Of a DNA stretch of 64,000 bases, positions 36,005 to 44,201 are shown piece by piece. Source of the stretch: CAYMPH01 sp964529415 (GTDB taxonomy: Bacteria; Spirochaetota; UBA4802; UBA5550). The translations under genes were made by a program, and so were the position numbers. The first letter of the stretch is position 1. Each line of letters opens with the position of its first letter. The notes below the pieces were generated by a model. That model worked only from the letters and a program-made list of their open reading frames with translations. It was not told where the DNA came from and ran no database searches. Location of the stretch: NCBI GenBank assembly GCA_964529415.1, contig CAZGWD010000001.1, positions 124,001 to 188,000 of the forward strand. Reading direction: 5' to 3'.

Positions 36005-37201
36005 TTAAATACCGCCAAGAGCAGACCCTTTAATCCTTAATATCTGGCCTGTTTCAGGAATTAATTCAATCTGGTTCCATTTTTTTGAATTTTCTATTTC
36101 ACACCCTAATCCGAAATAGAAATCATTATTTAAAATTTCAAATGATCTTGCAAATGTAGAAGAATAGAAATGAAAAAGTTCTTTTAACTCTGTTAAATTC
36201 TCATTCATAACAAAAACAGAAATATTTGTTTTATTCAATTCTTTTTTACTGGTTAAAAGATAAACCTTATCATTTGCTTTTTTTAAATCCCAGGGTATTT
36301 CTCCTTTTTTTAGATTTATTTTTTTTATAGAAAGTTTGTTTTTTTCAAAAGAATCTGCTACAAATACTCCAAAAGGTTTTGACTGATGATCGTTATGCGA
36401 ATGGGCTCCAATATATATCAGTTTGTTATCATAAGTAATGGATTTTATCATTTTGTTTCCGTATTCTTCATTTAATAAAATTCCCGGAAACAGGTTTTCG
36501 TTAAAGATATCTCTTCGATGGAAATATTGAGTCTCTGAAACGTATTCAAAAATTGGATTTTTAGCATTCACTTTAACTTCTGTAACAATATATAATTTAT
36601 CTTTTAAAATAAAAAATGAAAAAATCCTTGGATAATTAATATTTGTGATTTTCCAGGTTTCACCTAAATCTTTTGATACGGCAATCGCGCTCCCTTTATT
36701 TTGTTTAATCCCGCAAAACAATAAGTTTTGATAATTTATAATACTATAATTATGCAACCCATTGGTTAAATTCCTTCTTTTTATCCATACTCCATCATCA
36801 CTTCTGACATATAAATTTCCGCTGGTCCAATCTTCACTTGGATCATGCCCGGGAATAAATAAATAATTTTGATAAACATAATAAAGATCAATCTGTTCTT
36901 CTTGAACGGTAAATTCTTTAATAAATTTATTTTCGATTGGACTATATTTTATAACCGGCACTGGCCCTGCATTCTTCGCTGGTCCCTCGTTAGAACTATT
37001 ACCCCCTCCAATATAGATTTCTCCCTTGTATGCCTGCAAAGTCCAGATGTTTCTTGCATATATTTTATCACTATCTTTATAAATATCTATAAAAGGATTT
37101 CCTAAAATTTCAATTTTTTCGGTCACATCAGAGCTCAATCCCAAGGTTTGTAATGATAAAAAAATGATTATAATGATACTTCGTATTGAAAAAATTTTCA
37201 C
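36005..37201 (-). CDS. secreted protein, possible propeller, unknown
   Basis: The 398-residue protein has a signal peptide (IRSIIIIIFLSLQTLGLSS). The rest reads as repeated beta-hairpins with instrument-like motifs (GEIYIGGGNS, NLYVRSDDGVWIKR, SKDLGETWKI, DKLYIVTEV), resembling BNR/sialidase-type blades. I cannot name a family. It lies between the beta-CASP gene and a decayed copy of that gene's 3' end, so it may have been inserted there. Confidence 0.65.
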   Translation of the reverse strand: MKIFSIRSIIIIIFLSLQTLGLSSDVTEKIEILGNPFIDIYKDSDKIYARNIWTLQAYKGEIYIGGGNSSNEGPAKNAGPVPVIKYSPIENKFIKEFTVQEEQIDLYYVYQNYLFIPGHDPSEDWTSGNLYVRSDDGVWIKRRNLTNGLHNYSIINYQNLLFCGIKQNKGSAIAVSKDLGETWKITNINYPRIFSFFILKDKLYIVTEVKVNAKNPIFEYVSETQYFHRRDIFNENLFPGILLNEEYGNKMIKSITYDNKLIYIGAHSHNDHQSKPFGVFVADSFEKNKLSIKKINLKKGEIPWDLKKANDKVYLLTSKKELNKTNISVFVMNENLTELKELFHFYSSTFARSFEILNNDFYFGLGCEIENSKKWNQIELIPETGQILRIKGSALGGI

Positions 37202-37408
37202 TTACGCATCTTCTGGTGCACCTCAAAGTTATTGGAAACGAAATTGTATGATCCTGTAGACAACACTTGATCTTGCTTTCACGATCTAAAAATACTTTCT
37301 GCGGGAGTTGCTTAGTACTCGTATATATATACGATCGAGAAATGAAAATATAAAAATAGACCTGTAAAATCAACATTTATCTTTTTATTCAACAAATTCT
37401 ATTTTTTC
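37202..37408. other. intergenic segment upstream of the 36005 gene
   Basis: No gene. It contains a 14-bp perfect palindrome CGTATATATATACG at 37320-37333, about 120 bases upstream of the secreted protein start; an operator role is possible but untested. No clear promoter was found. Confidence 0.4.
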
Positions 37409-37496
37409 TAAAGAATAAGATACGTTATCTGAAAAACTCGATGAAGATATTAATGATGCCAGAGAGATGCCCACAATACATATAGATGAATTGTAA
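37409..37496 (+). pseudogene. decayed 3' end of a beta-CASP gene
   Basis: Translation in one frame gives SEKLDEDINDAREM followed by PTIHIDEL and a stop. The tail of the 34316 gene reads LKKLEEDVNDARQM, LAILIDEL and a stop in the same positions. Just upstream, after a frame change, KNKIRYLK corresponds to KNKLRDLK of the intact gene. Nucleotide identity over the last 48 bases is about 77% by eye. It is therefore a remnant of a second copy or paralogue. Confidence 0.7.
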
Positions 37497-37499
37497 ATT

Positions 37500-38360
37500 T
37501 CAGTGAAGTGTTTCGTTTCCTTCGGGATAGTAATGTTTGCGCGCCCAATCAAGCTGCCTCTTTTCTTCAGAAGTAAGTGAACTCATACCGTTGCGTGCAA
37601 TTTTTTCCAGAGAATCATCAATTATTTTTTTTGCAATAATCCTGTTATCAATGACCTTTTTTTTATTTTTATTTTTAATTTTCCTGAAAAATCTTCTGAA
37701 AAAACCCTGCTTATTTGAAGCAGAAAATTTCGATTTATAAATAATAAAAATAAATCCGGATATAAGACCTCCAAGATGGCCGATATGGCTTATTCCGCCT
37801 GCTTTGCCTGAAACGCTGGAAAGAGTACCGAAAAATTCGATCAATCCGTAAACAATTACGAGATATTTAATTTTAACAGGAATAATAAAATAAAGAAGAA
37901 CTTCCCTGTTTGGCCAGGTGAGTCCGTAAGCAAGTAAAATTCCGTATAAAGCTCCTGAAGCGCCTATGGTCACAGGACTCGCATTATAATTTACAAAAAT
38001 ATAATAATTCATTACAGATATAAAAACACCTGCTCCGAGTCCTGTATAAATATAGAATTTTAGAAATAAATTACCGCCCCAGATCTGTTCGAGTTCTCCT
38101 CCGAACATCCACAGAGCCAGTAAATTAAAAATGATATGGAGCCAGCCACCGTGAAAAAACATGTACGTAAATATCTGCCAGATCTTAAACTCTTGAATAA
38201 ATCCAACATGACTAAGACCAAAAAAATATTCAATTGAACCGGGCGATATAAGACCAATAATCTGCTGCGCTAAAAAAATGATGCCGTTTGCTATCATTAA
38301 TCGCTTAACCATTGGAGTCATCGGACCTCCGAATCTGAACTGTACACTCTGCCCGTACAT
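37500..38360 (-). CDS. rhomboid-family intramembrane serine protease
   Basis: The 286-residue protein has six to seven hydrophobic segments. The rhomboid motifs are present: GGWLHIIFNLLALWMFG, the catalytic serine in GASGALYG, and the catalytic histidine in GHLGGLISG. About 75 residues form a basic cytoplasmic tail ending SLTSEEKRQLDWARKHYYP, seen in other long bacterial rhomboids. It cleaves membrane proteins; substrates are unknown. The start overlaps the HD-GYP stop by one base (TAATG), so the two are coupled. Confidence 0.93.
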   Translation of the reverse strand: MYGQSVQFRFGGPMTPMVKRLMIANGIIFLAQQIIGLISPGSIEYFFGLSHVGFIQEFKIWQIFTYMFFHGGWLHIIFNLLALWMFGGELEQIWGGNLFLKFYIYTGLGAGVFISVMNYYIFVNYNASPVTIGASGALYGILLAYGLTWPNREVLLYFIIPVKIKYLVIVYGLIEFFGTLSSVSGKAGGISHIGHLGGLISGFIFIIYKSKFSASNKQGFFRRFFRKIKNKNKKKVIDNRIIAKKIIDDSLEKIARNGMSSLTSEEKRQLDWARKHYYPEGNETLH

Positions 38361-39973
38361 TATATCTCCATTATCTCAGCATATCGTTTTTTGATTTTCT
38401 CGAATTCATCGGCATTATCAAGAAATATTTTAAATAAGTTCGGTTCAAATCTGTATGATTCCTCTTTCATTATTTCAATTGCCTTTTCATGCGTGAATGC
38501 TTCTTTATAAGGCCTTTTAGAATTTAATGCATCATAAATATCTGCTATGGAAACAATTCTCGCAGACAATGGAATCTGTTCCCCTTTTAAACCCTTGGGA
38601 TAACCCTTGCCGTCCCATCTTTCATGATGATAAAGAGTAACATCCATGGACATATTCAAAAACAGATCTGTTCCCAGATCCCTTGATGCGGATTTCAAAG
38701 CTTCATATCCGATAGTTGTGTGTGTCTTCATTAAGTCAAATTCACTTTTAGTAAGGAAACCGTCTTTCAGGAGAACTCCGTCTGGAATTCCAACCTTTCC
38801 AATATCATGAAGAATTGATGAATCATATAAATCGCGCAGGTACTGATTAGTTATTTCAGCATGACCGGAATATTTTAATATCTGAGCAAGCAAAACACTG
38901 TAATTTCTGATTCTTTCAAGATGATCCCCTGTTTCAGGATCTCTTGTTTCAGCAAGTTTTGACAATGCGAAGACGGTTGTTTTTTGAGTTTTTAATATCT
39001 GCCTGGAACGAAGCTCAACAAGACCTTCAAGATTTTTGGTATGCTGCTCGATCTCATACATTAGTTCGCCGCGCTGGATGCTCAATGAAATCTGGCCTAC
39101 AATTGACTGAAGAAAATTTAAATGCTCTTCAGTGAAAGCTTCTTTATGAACAGAAGCAAACATCAGGAATCCTCTTAAATTATTATTCACGATAAGAGGT
39201 ATAACCAGCGATGAAGCCATTCCTTCTTTAATCAGCAATGAAGCGGATCTCGAATTTGGATGTATTTTAAGATAATCTTCAAGACTTGGAATATTCAAAG
39301 CTTCTTTATTCTGCATGATATTTTTTAGAGATGAATCAAAAATATTTGATGTTTCCCCTGCTCCAAGCAGAACAACCCTGTCTGAAGCAATCAGCTTTGT
39401 GGAAATCGAATCTTCATCTTTTTGAATTGTTGCAAGAGCAAGCCTGTTAAATGGTATAATTTTTTTAAGGGAAACATTCAGCAGATTAAAAATATCTTCT
39501 GTGCTCTTACCCATATTCAGCATGGAAATGATTTCATTAATCTGCTGCAGCTGTGCAAAAAATCTGTTCTTGTCGTCGCTCAGTCTTTTTCTTTCAAGAG
39601 CTCTTTCAATTGAATGCTCAAGAATTTTAAAATCTGTTATCGGCTTGGTTAGAAAGTCGTAAGCTCCGGTTTTAAGAGCAAGAATAATATCTTCAGTAGT
39701 CCCGTATCCTGTTAAAATAATTTTTGGAATTTTCGGATATTTCTCAGACATGGTTTGAAGCAGTTCAGTTCCGCCCATTTTAGGCATTCGAAGGTCAGTC
39801 AGAACAAGATCATAATCGTCAGCTGCAAGTTTTTCAAGAGCTCCTGCTCCGTCAGCTGCTGTTTCTGTTATGTAATTTTTATCGCTGAGATATTTGACGA
39901 TTATCTTTCTGATTAAAGGTTCATCATCTACAATCAAAATCCGGGATGGTTTATTTTTATTCACTTCAGACAT
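38360..39973 (-). CDS. response regulator with GAF and HD-GYP domains
   Basis: The 537-residue protein has a receiver domain (residues ~10-125; DD at 16-17, phosphoacceptor D60 in VLTDLRMP, FLTKP), then a GAF-like region (~150-310). The C-terminal HD-GYP phosphodiesterase carries HDIGKVGIPDGVLLK and HHERWDGKGYPKGL. HD-GYP domains usually break down cyclic di-GMP, which would oppose the GGDEF enzyme at 14715. The partner histidine kinase is not adjacent. It is the first gene of the HD-GYP/rhomboid pair. Confidence 0.94.
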   Translation of the reverse strand: MSEVNKNKPSRILIVDDEPLIRKIIVKYLSDKNYITETAADGAGALEKLAADDYDLVLTDLRMPKMGGTELLQTMSEKYPKIPKIILTGYGTTEDIILALKTGAYDFLTKPITDFKILEHSIERALERKRLSDDKNRFFAQLQQINEIISMLNMGKSTEDIFNLLNVSLKKIIPFNRLALATIQKDEDSISTKLIASDRVVLLGAGETSNIFDSSLKNIMQNKEALNIPSLEDYLKIHPNSRSASLLIKEGMASSLVIPLIVNNNLRGFLMFASVHKEAFTEEHLNFLQSIVGQISLSIQRGELMYEIEQHTKNLEGLVELRSRQILKTQKTTVFALSKLAETRDPETGDHLERIRNYSVLLAQILKYSGHAEITNQYLRDLYDSSILHDIGKVGIPDGVLLKDGFLTKSEFDLMKTHTTIGYEALKSASRDLGTDLFLNMSMDVTLYHHERWDGKGYPKGLKGEQIPLSARIVSIADIYDALNSKRPYKEAFTHEKAIEIMKEESYRFEPNLFKIFLDNADEFEKIKKRYAEIMEI

Positions 39974-40137
39974 TTATTAATCTCATTTTAAGATAATAAT
40001 ATAATACTTAATTTCCATATAAAAGCATAGTATATTAAAACAGCGTCAATCATTAATTTAGACTTTGATATAAATTTGATAAAAGCGTAATTGATGATAA
40101 TTCAGTAAATAATTTCGGGGATACCGATTATATCTAA

Positions 40138-41598
40138 TCAGATATTTATATTGCTTCCTCTGAATAAAAACTCTATTCTTCCAATTTTAATTTCATCCCA
40201 GTCGAATAATGCTTTTGGGCGAAGGAGTTTTTTCCCGTTTAAACAGGTGCCGTTGTCTGAAACAAGATCAAATATATAGTATGATCCTTTAACTTTGCGG
40301 ATTTTTGCATGATTTAAAGATACAGAATCATCTTCAACAACCAGACTGCACTCTCTTGAACGGCCAATAATTATTTCTTCCCAGTAAAGAGGAAACTTTT
40401 TTCCAGGCTCAGGGCCGCTTTTTTCAATTAGCCATGCAGCAGCATATGAATATTCCGGATCACTTTCTTTTAAAATTTCAGTTTCCTGTTGCCTCTGCGA
40501 TTCTTCGAGATCAATCATTTTGCTGTATTTATCTTTTTCAGCATATTTATCATAAAATGTTTCAAGAGCAGTCTTTTTATAATCAGATTTGTATATTTTC
40601 TGAAGAGCCCTGTTTTCTCTTTTGATAAAATAAAATACTATAAATGCGAGAACTCCGATTAAAACAAAAACTACAGCAGCCATAAGCAGGCCACCCTTAT
40701 TAAAAAAAGTGAATTCCTCATCTTTTTTATTTAAAGAGAAATCCAGATGTTCCCTGTCGCTTAATTCCCCGTTTCTAATGCGTATCTCAAGCTGGTGCTT
40801 GCTTCCATCCTGTTTAAGCATGCTTCTATGCTTAATCAGATATTTACCCTTATCAGACAGCATTATCTGCTTATAGTTAATATCCTGAATTTTCTTCAGC
40901 TTGTAAACATATGAATTGCCTGATGTGAGTTTAGAAATTCTGTCCAACTTCTTTTTATTCAGTGCAGAGGATGGTAAAAGAAAATTAATCTGAATTGAGT
41001 TATCTTTGCAGAATCTGACAATGTCATCATCATCGATGCTGCTTCCGTCATCTGATCCATCAGTTATAACTATCAGCTTTTTATCAAACGACTGTATATT
41101 TTTAAATAATTCAGCAGATTCATATATTGTATTAAACAGATAGTTTTCATCATTGTATGCAGCAGAATCGAGATTTCTTAAAATAATTGATTTGTCAGAA
41201 CTGAAATTTGCAGATTTACCTTCTGAATAAAAAGCAAGTTTATCCTGCTCACCGGCATTTTCAATGAGCAGTTTTGCTGATTCCTTTGCAGGAACTAAAT
41301 GTTTTATTTTTTTATCATTTTTGAACGAAAAAATTATCAGAACATGTTTTATCTGATCTTTAATTTCTGAAATTGAAAAATCAACCTTGTAGCCGTCTTC
41401 AAAAACAGTGATGCTCTCTTCATTCACAGATTTATTTTTAAATCTGTTTAAATGTTCGATTTTTATATGCGTTTTAATTAATGGAAATTCTGATGCTGTA
41501 TCTATTTTATCAATAGATAAAAACGCGGACGATTCCGATTCGTTAATAAAAACCAGGCTGAATAAAACTGATATAACTAATAATTTCAATATTTTCAT
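40138..41598 (-). CDS. exported VWA-like/FHA membrane protein
   Basis: The 486-residue protein has a signal peptide, then a VWA-like domain (~residues 80-235). The first metal site reads IIFSFKNDK, without the DxSxS motif; LIVITDGSDDGSS keeps the later one. A membrane span (LLMAAVVFVLIGVLAFIVFY) is near residue 320, and a cytoplasmic FHA domain follows (GRSRECSLVVEDDSVSLNHA and DNGTCLNGKKL). FHA domains bind phosphothreonine. It may pass an envelope signal to a Ser/Thr kinase pathway; no kinase is in the window. Confidence 0.87.
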   Translation of the reverse strand: MKILKLLVISVLFSLVFINESESSAFLSIDKIDTASEFPLIKTHIKIEHLNRFKNKSVNEESITVFEDGYKVDFSISEIKDQIKHVLIIFSFKNDKKIKHLVPAKESAKLLIENAGEQDKLAFYSEGKSANFSSDKSIILRNLDSAAYNDENYLFNTIYESAELFKNIQSFDKKLIVITDGSDDGSSIDDDDIVRFCKDNSIQINFLLPSSALNKKKLDRISKLTSGNSYVYKLKKIQDINYKQIMLSDKGKYLIKHRSMLKQDGSKHQLEIRIRNGELSDREHLDFSLNKKDEEFTFFNKGGLLMAAVVFVLIGVLAFIVFYFIKRENRALQKIYKSDYKKTALETFYDKYAEKDKYSKMIDLEESQRQQETEILKESDPEYSYAAAWLIEKSGPEPGKKFPLYWEEIIIGRSRECSLVVEDDSVSLNHAKIRKVKGSYYIFDLVSDNGTCLNGKKLLRPKALFDWDEIKIGRIEFLFRGSNINI

Positions 41599-41694
41599 TT
41601 TTTAAACTATATATCCCTGCTCATTAATTATCGGAATTTATATTATTTGAAACAACTCATTTTATCAGTTAAAATTTTTCTGAAAAAATACACT

Positions 41695-42627
41695 CTATTT
41701 TACTGTTAAAAATTTAATAATTTCCGGATTTACTTTTTCAAAATCAGATTCCATTAAATTATGAGGCGCTTTATCAAAAATAACAAGTGTGGAATTTTTT
41801 ATATTTTTTTTAATGATATCTGCAGAATTATTCTTTATAACAAAATCCGAAGTTCCATGAATAATCAGAGTTCGGGATTTTATTTTTTTCATGCATTCAA
41901 TAAGATCCCATTCATCAGTATCTGCTTCTCGTGCAATTTTCAAAGACATATTTACAAATCCTTTGCTTTTAAAGGGTTCATAATATCTATCTTTATATTC
42001 ATTGGTAAATTTATAATCGCTTCTGAGTGATACAAATTTAGATACTGCAAGAACTATATCTCTTGACGCTATCTGAAATAAAAATTCACCAATGAACGGT
42101 ATCTTTGCAAGTTTAAAAAGAAAAGAATTCTTTCCCAAAACATAACCTCCGGCACTTCCGATTAAAACCAGTTTCTGAACAGCATCCGGTTTATCACATG
42201 CTGTTTTTATTGACACAGCACCTCCCATTGAATGTCCTATAAAATCTGCACTCTTAATTCCGGTTTTATCCATAAACTCAAGTATCTGTTTTGAATAGGA
42301 ACTGATTGTATATGGAGCATCGTAAGGCTTATCGCTCATTCCATGACCGAACAGATCAACAGCATATACATGGTAACCGCTTTTCACAAGAACATCAATA
42401 TTTCTTTCCCAGACAATAGTAGAATTCATATAACCATGAATCAGAATCACTGGTTTACCTTTGCCGAACTCCCTGTAAGCCATTGTTTTGTTTCCAATTT
42501 TAACAGTTTTATAATCTTTCTTTTCAACCCTGAATTTCTCAATTAATGGTTTATTGAATTCAATAATTCCAGGCAGAAATATTATTACAGAAATAACTAT
42601 TGAAGTTATAATTAAGAATTTTTTCAT
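41695..42627 (-). CDS. membrane-anchored alpha/beta hydrolase
   Basis: The 310-residue serine hydrolase has an N-terminal hydrophobic anchor. HGYMNSTIVW, the nucleophile elbow GHSMGGAV, IIHGTSDFVI and KAPHNLMES (catalytic His) make a full triad. It is similar in size and plan to the gene at 12271. The substrate is unknown. It is a lone gene, divergent from the histidine phosphatase across a structured intergenic region. Confidence 0.87.
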   Translation of the reverse strand: MKKFLIITSIVISVIIFLPGIIEFNKPLIEKFRVEKKDYKTVKIGNKTMAYREFGKGKPVILIHGYMNSTIVWERNIDVLVKSGYHVYAVDLFGHGMSDKPYDAPYTISSYSKQILEFMDKTGIKSADFIGHSMGGAVSIKTACDKPDAVQKLVLIGSAGGYVLGKNSFLFKLAKIPFIGEFLFQIASRDIVLAVSKFVSLRSDYKFTNEYKDRYYEPFKSKGFVNMSLKIAREADTDEWDLIECMKKIKSRTLIIHGTSDFVIKNNSADIIKKNIKNSTLVIFDKAPHNLMESDFEKVNPEIIKFLTVK

Positions 42628-42699
42628 TTGCAGCTCCTGGTTCGGAAATTAAATTCTCGAATATTAACTTGACCAATACGATAAATAATTTTTCTGATG

Positions 42700-42815
42700 T
42701 TAAGGGCGATACTAAAAACCTGAATTTATCATAAATATTAGATGAAAAATTCAGGTTTTTCCCTTAAATGCACTAAGGCTCGGTGGAAAAAACGATTGTT
42801 TTTGGAACCGGCCTT
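42700..42815. other. two-hairpin structured element between divergent genes
   Basis: Hairpin 1: TTAAGGG (42700-42706) pairs with CCCTTAA (42761-42767), and inside it a perfect 14-bp stem AAAAACCTGAATTT / AAATTCAGGTTTTT. Hairpin 2: AAGGC-T-CGGT (42775-42784) pairs with ACCG-GCCTT (42807-42815). It encloses a symmetrical GGA/GGA internal loop and an AAAAAC-GATT-GTTTTT stem. It could be a non-coding RNA, an attenuator or a mobile palindrome. Confidence 0.5.
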
Positions 42816-42896
42816 AAGAATAAAATATTTTCTAGTAAATTTAAAATAGAGCCGTTTAAAATTTCTGGCAATCAAATTAATTAAAAGAAAAAAATA

Positions 42897-43553
42897 ATGA
42901 ATATAGAACTATTAAAAAACATTCCTGCAGGAAAAAAAATTACTATTATACTGAGACACGCGGAAAGAGATCCGATCCAGACAATGGAGAGGGCGTTCGA
43001 TGCTCTCCTGACTGAAAATGGTAAAAAAGCTGCAGCCCGACTTGGTGAGAAAATTTCAGAATTTAATCCTTATACATTTTATCACAGTCCTGTAGACCGC
43101 TGCAGAGAAACTGCAGAATCAATGATAAAAGGCATAAGTGCTAAAAATGGGAAGGCTGATTTAGCCGGAATGGATCTTATATTAGGCGCTCCATATCTGA
43201 AAGGAGACTGGAAAATTATTGCAGACATGGTAACAAAGCAGGGACAGGAAAAATTTATCCGATCCTGGTTCAACGGTGAAGTTTCCGAAGAAATAATTTT
43301 ACCTCTTCAACAATCTGCAAAAAAGCAATTAAGCGGTCTGATAAAGCAACTGAGCAATACGAAAACAAACTGTGTTAATATTACTCACGACTGGAATATT
43401 GTACTGTTAAAAGAATACTTTTTCGGCATACAGCACGAGCAGGACGGAATGCCGGGATATTTAGATGGAATGTTTGCCTTCATTGAAAATGAAATAGTAA
43501 ATCTTTTTTATAGAAAGAAAAAAACACTTATTAACATTAAAGATCTGTCATAA
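42897..43553 (+). CDS. histidine phosphatase family protein
   Basis: The 218-residue protein has the catalytic LRHAERD motif (His21), FYHSPVDRCRETAESM and a second-histidine ITHDWN near residue 163, so it belongs to the phosphoglycerate mutase-like branch of phosphatases. It has no export signal. The substrate is unknown. Its 3' end overlaps the convergent mogA gene by six bases. Confidence 0.88.
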   Translation: MNIELLKNIPAGKKITIILRHAERDPIQTMERAFDALLTENGKKAAARLGEKISEFNPYTFYHSPVDRCRETAESMIKGISAKNGKADLAGMDLILGAPYLKGDWKIIADMVTKQGQEKFIRSWFNGEVSEEIILPLQQSAKKQLSGLIKQLSNTKTNCVNITHDWNIVLLKEYFFGIQHEQDGMPGYLDGMFAFIENEIVNLFYRKKKTLINIKDLS

Positions 43554-44036
43554 AGAACCGCAGTCGCTAACCTGACTCATTAATAGCTCCACAGCATGAG
43601 GCAGGGCTGTTTCAATAAACCCGAGATTTTCTCTCACAGCCTTCGGGCTGCCTGGAAGATTTACAATTAAACTGTTTCCTCTGATTCCTGCAGCAGCTCT
43701 TGAAAGCATCGCTCTGTTCGTTATCTTAAGAGACATTGCTCTCATTACCTCAGGAATTCCGGGTGTTTCTTTATCAATTACAGCTCTGGTAGCTTCAGGA
43801 GTAACATCTCTTGGAGCGAATCCTGTACCTCCGGTAGTTAAAATAAGGTTTATTTTTTTGTCTGATAATTCAATAATGCTTTTTTTAATTTCTTCTATAT
43901 CATCCGGAACAACTCTCAATTCCAAAACAGAATAACCTTTATCCTCTGCCCATTTTTTAATTTCAGGTCCGGATAGATCCTCCCGTTCTCCTCTTGATGA
44001 TCTGTCACTGACTGTTATAATTCCAACTGTTATCAT
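43548..44036 (-). CDS. mogA: MogA/MoaB-family molybdopterin adenylyltransferase
   Basis: The 162-residue protein has VGIITVSDRSSRGEREDLSGP, the GGTGFAPRDVTPEATR motif and LPGSPKAVRENL, which fit MogA/MoaB of molybdenum-cofactor synthesis (activation of molybdopterin by adenylylation). No other molybdenum-cofactor gene lies in the window. MogA and MoaB forms are hard to separate by motif. Confidence 0.92.
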   Translation of the reverse strand: MITVGIITVSDRSSRGEREDLSGPEIKKWAEDKGYSVLELRVVPDDIEEIKKSIIELSDKKINLILTTGGTGFAPRDVTPEATRAVIDKETPGIPEVMRAMSLKITNRAMLSRAAAGIRGNSLIVNLPGSPKAVRENLGFIETALPHAVELLMSQVSDCGSL

Positions 44037-44201
44037 TTTTTACCTTCTGCTTATTATAAATTAATTTTAAAGACTATAAATCTCAATACCGGTCAAGATT
44101 AATCCATTACTTCAAATATTTTTTCAAAAAAGTTTATCCTTTAATCCGATAATAAATCAGAAGCGCCTGCCCGGTAATTCCAATTAACCTGAAGAAAAAA
44201 A

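Noticed and set aside
42795..42815. GGAACCGG string resembling a T-box core
   Set aside because: It is explained by pairing with CGGT/AAGGC upstream, and the rest of a T-box (specifier loop, AGGGTGGNACCGCG) is missing.
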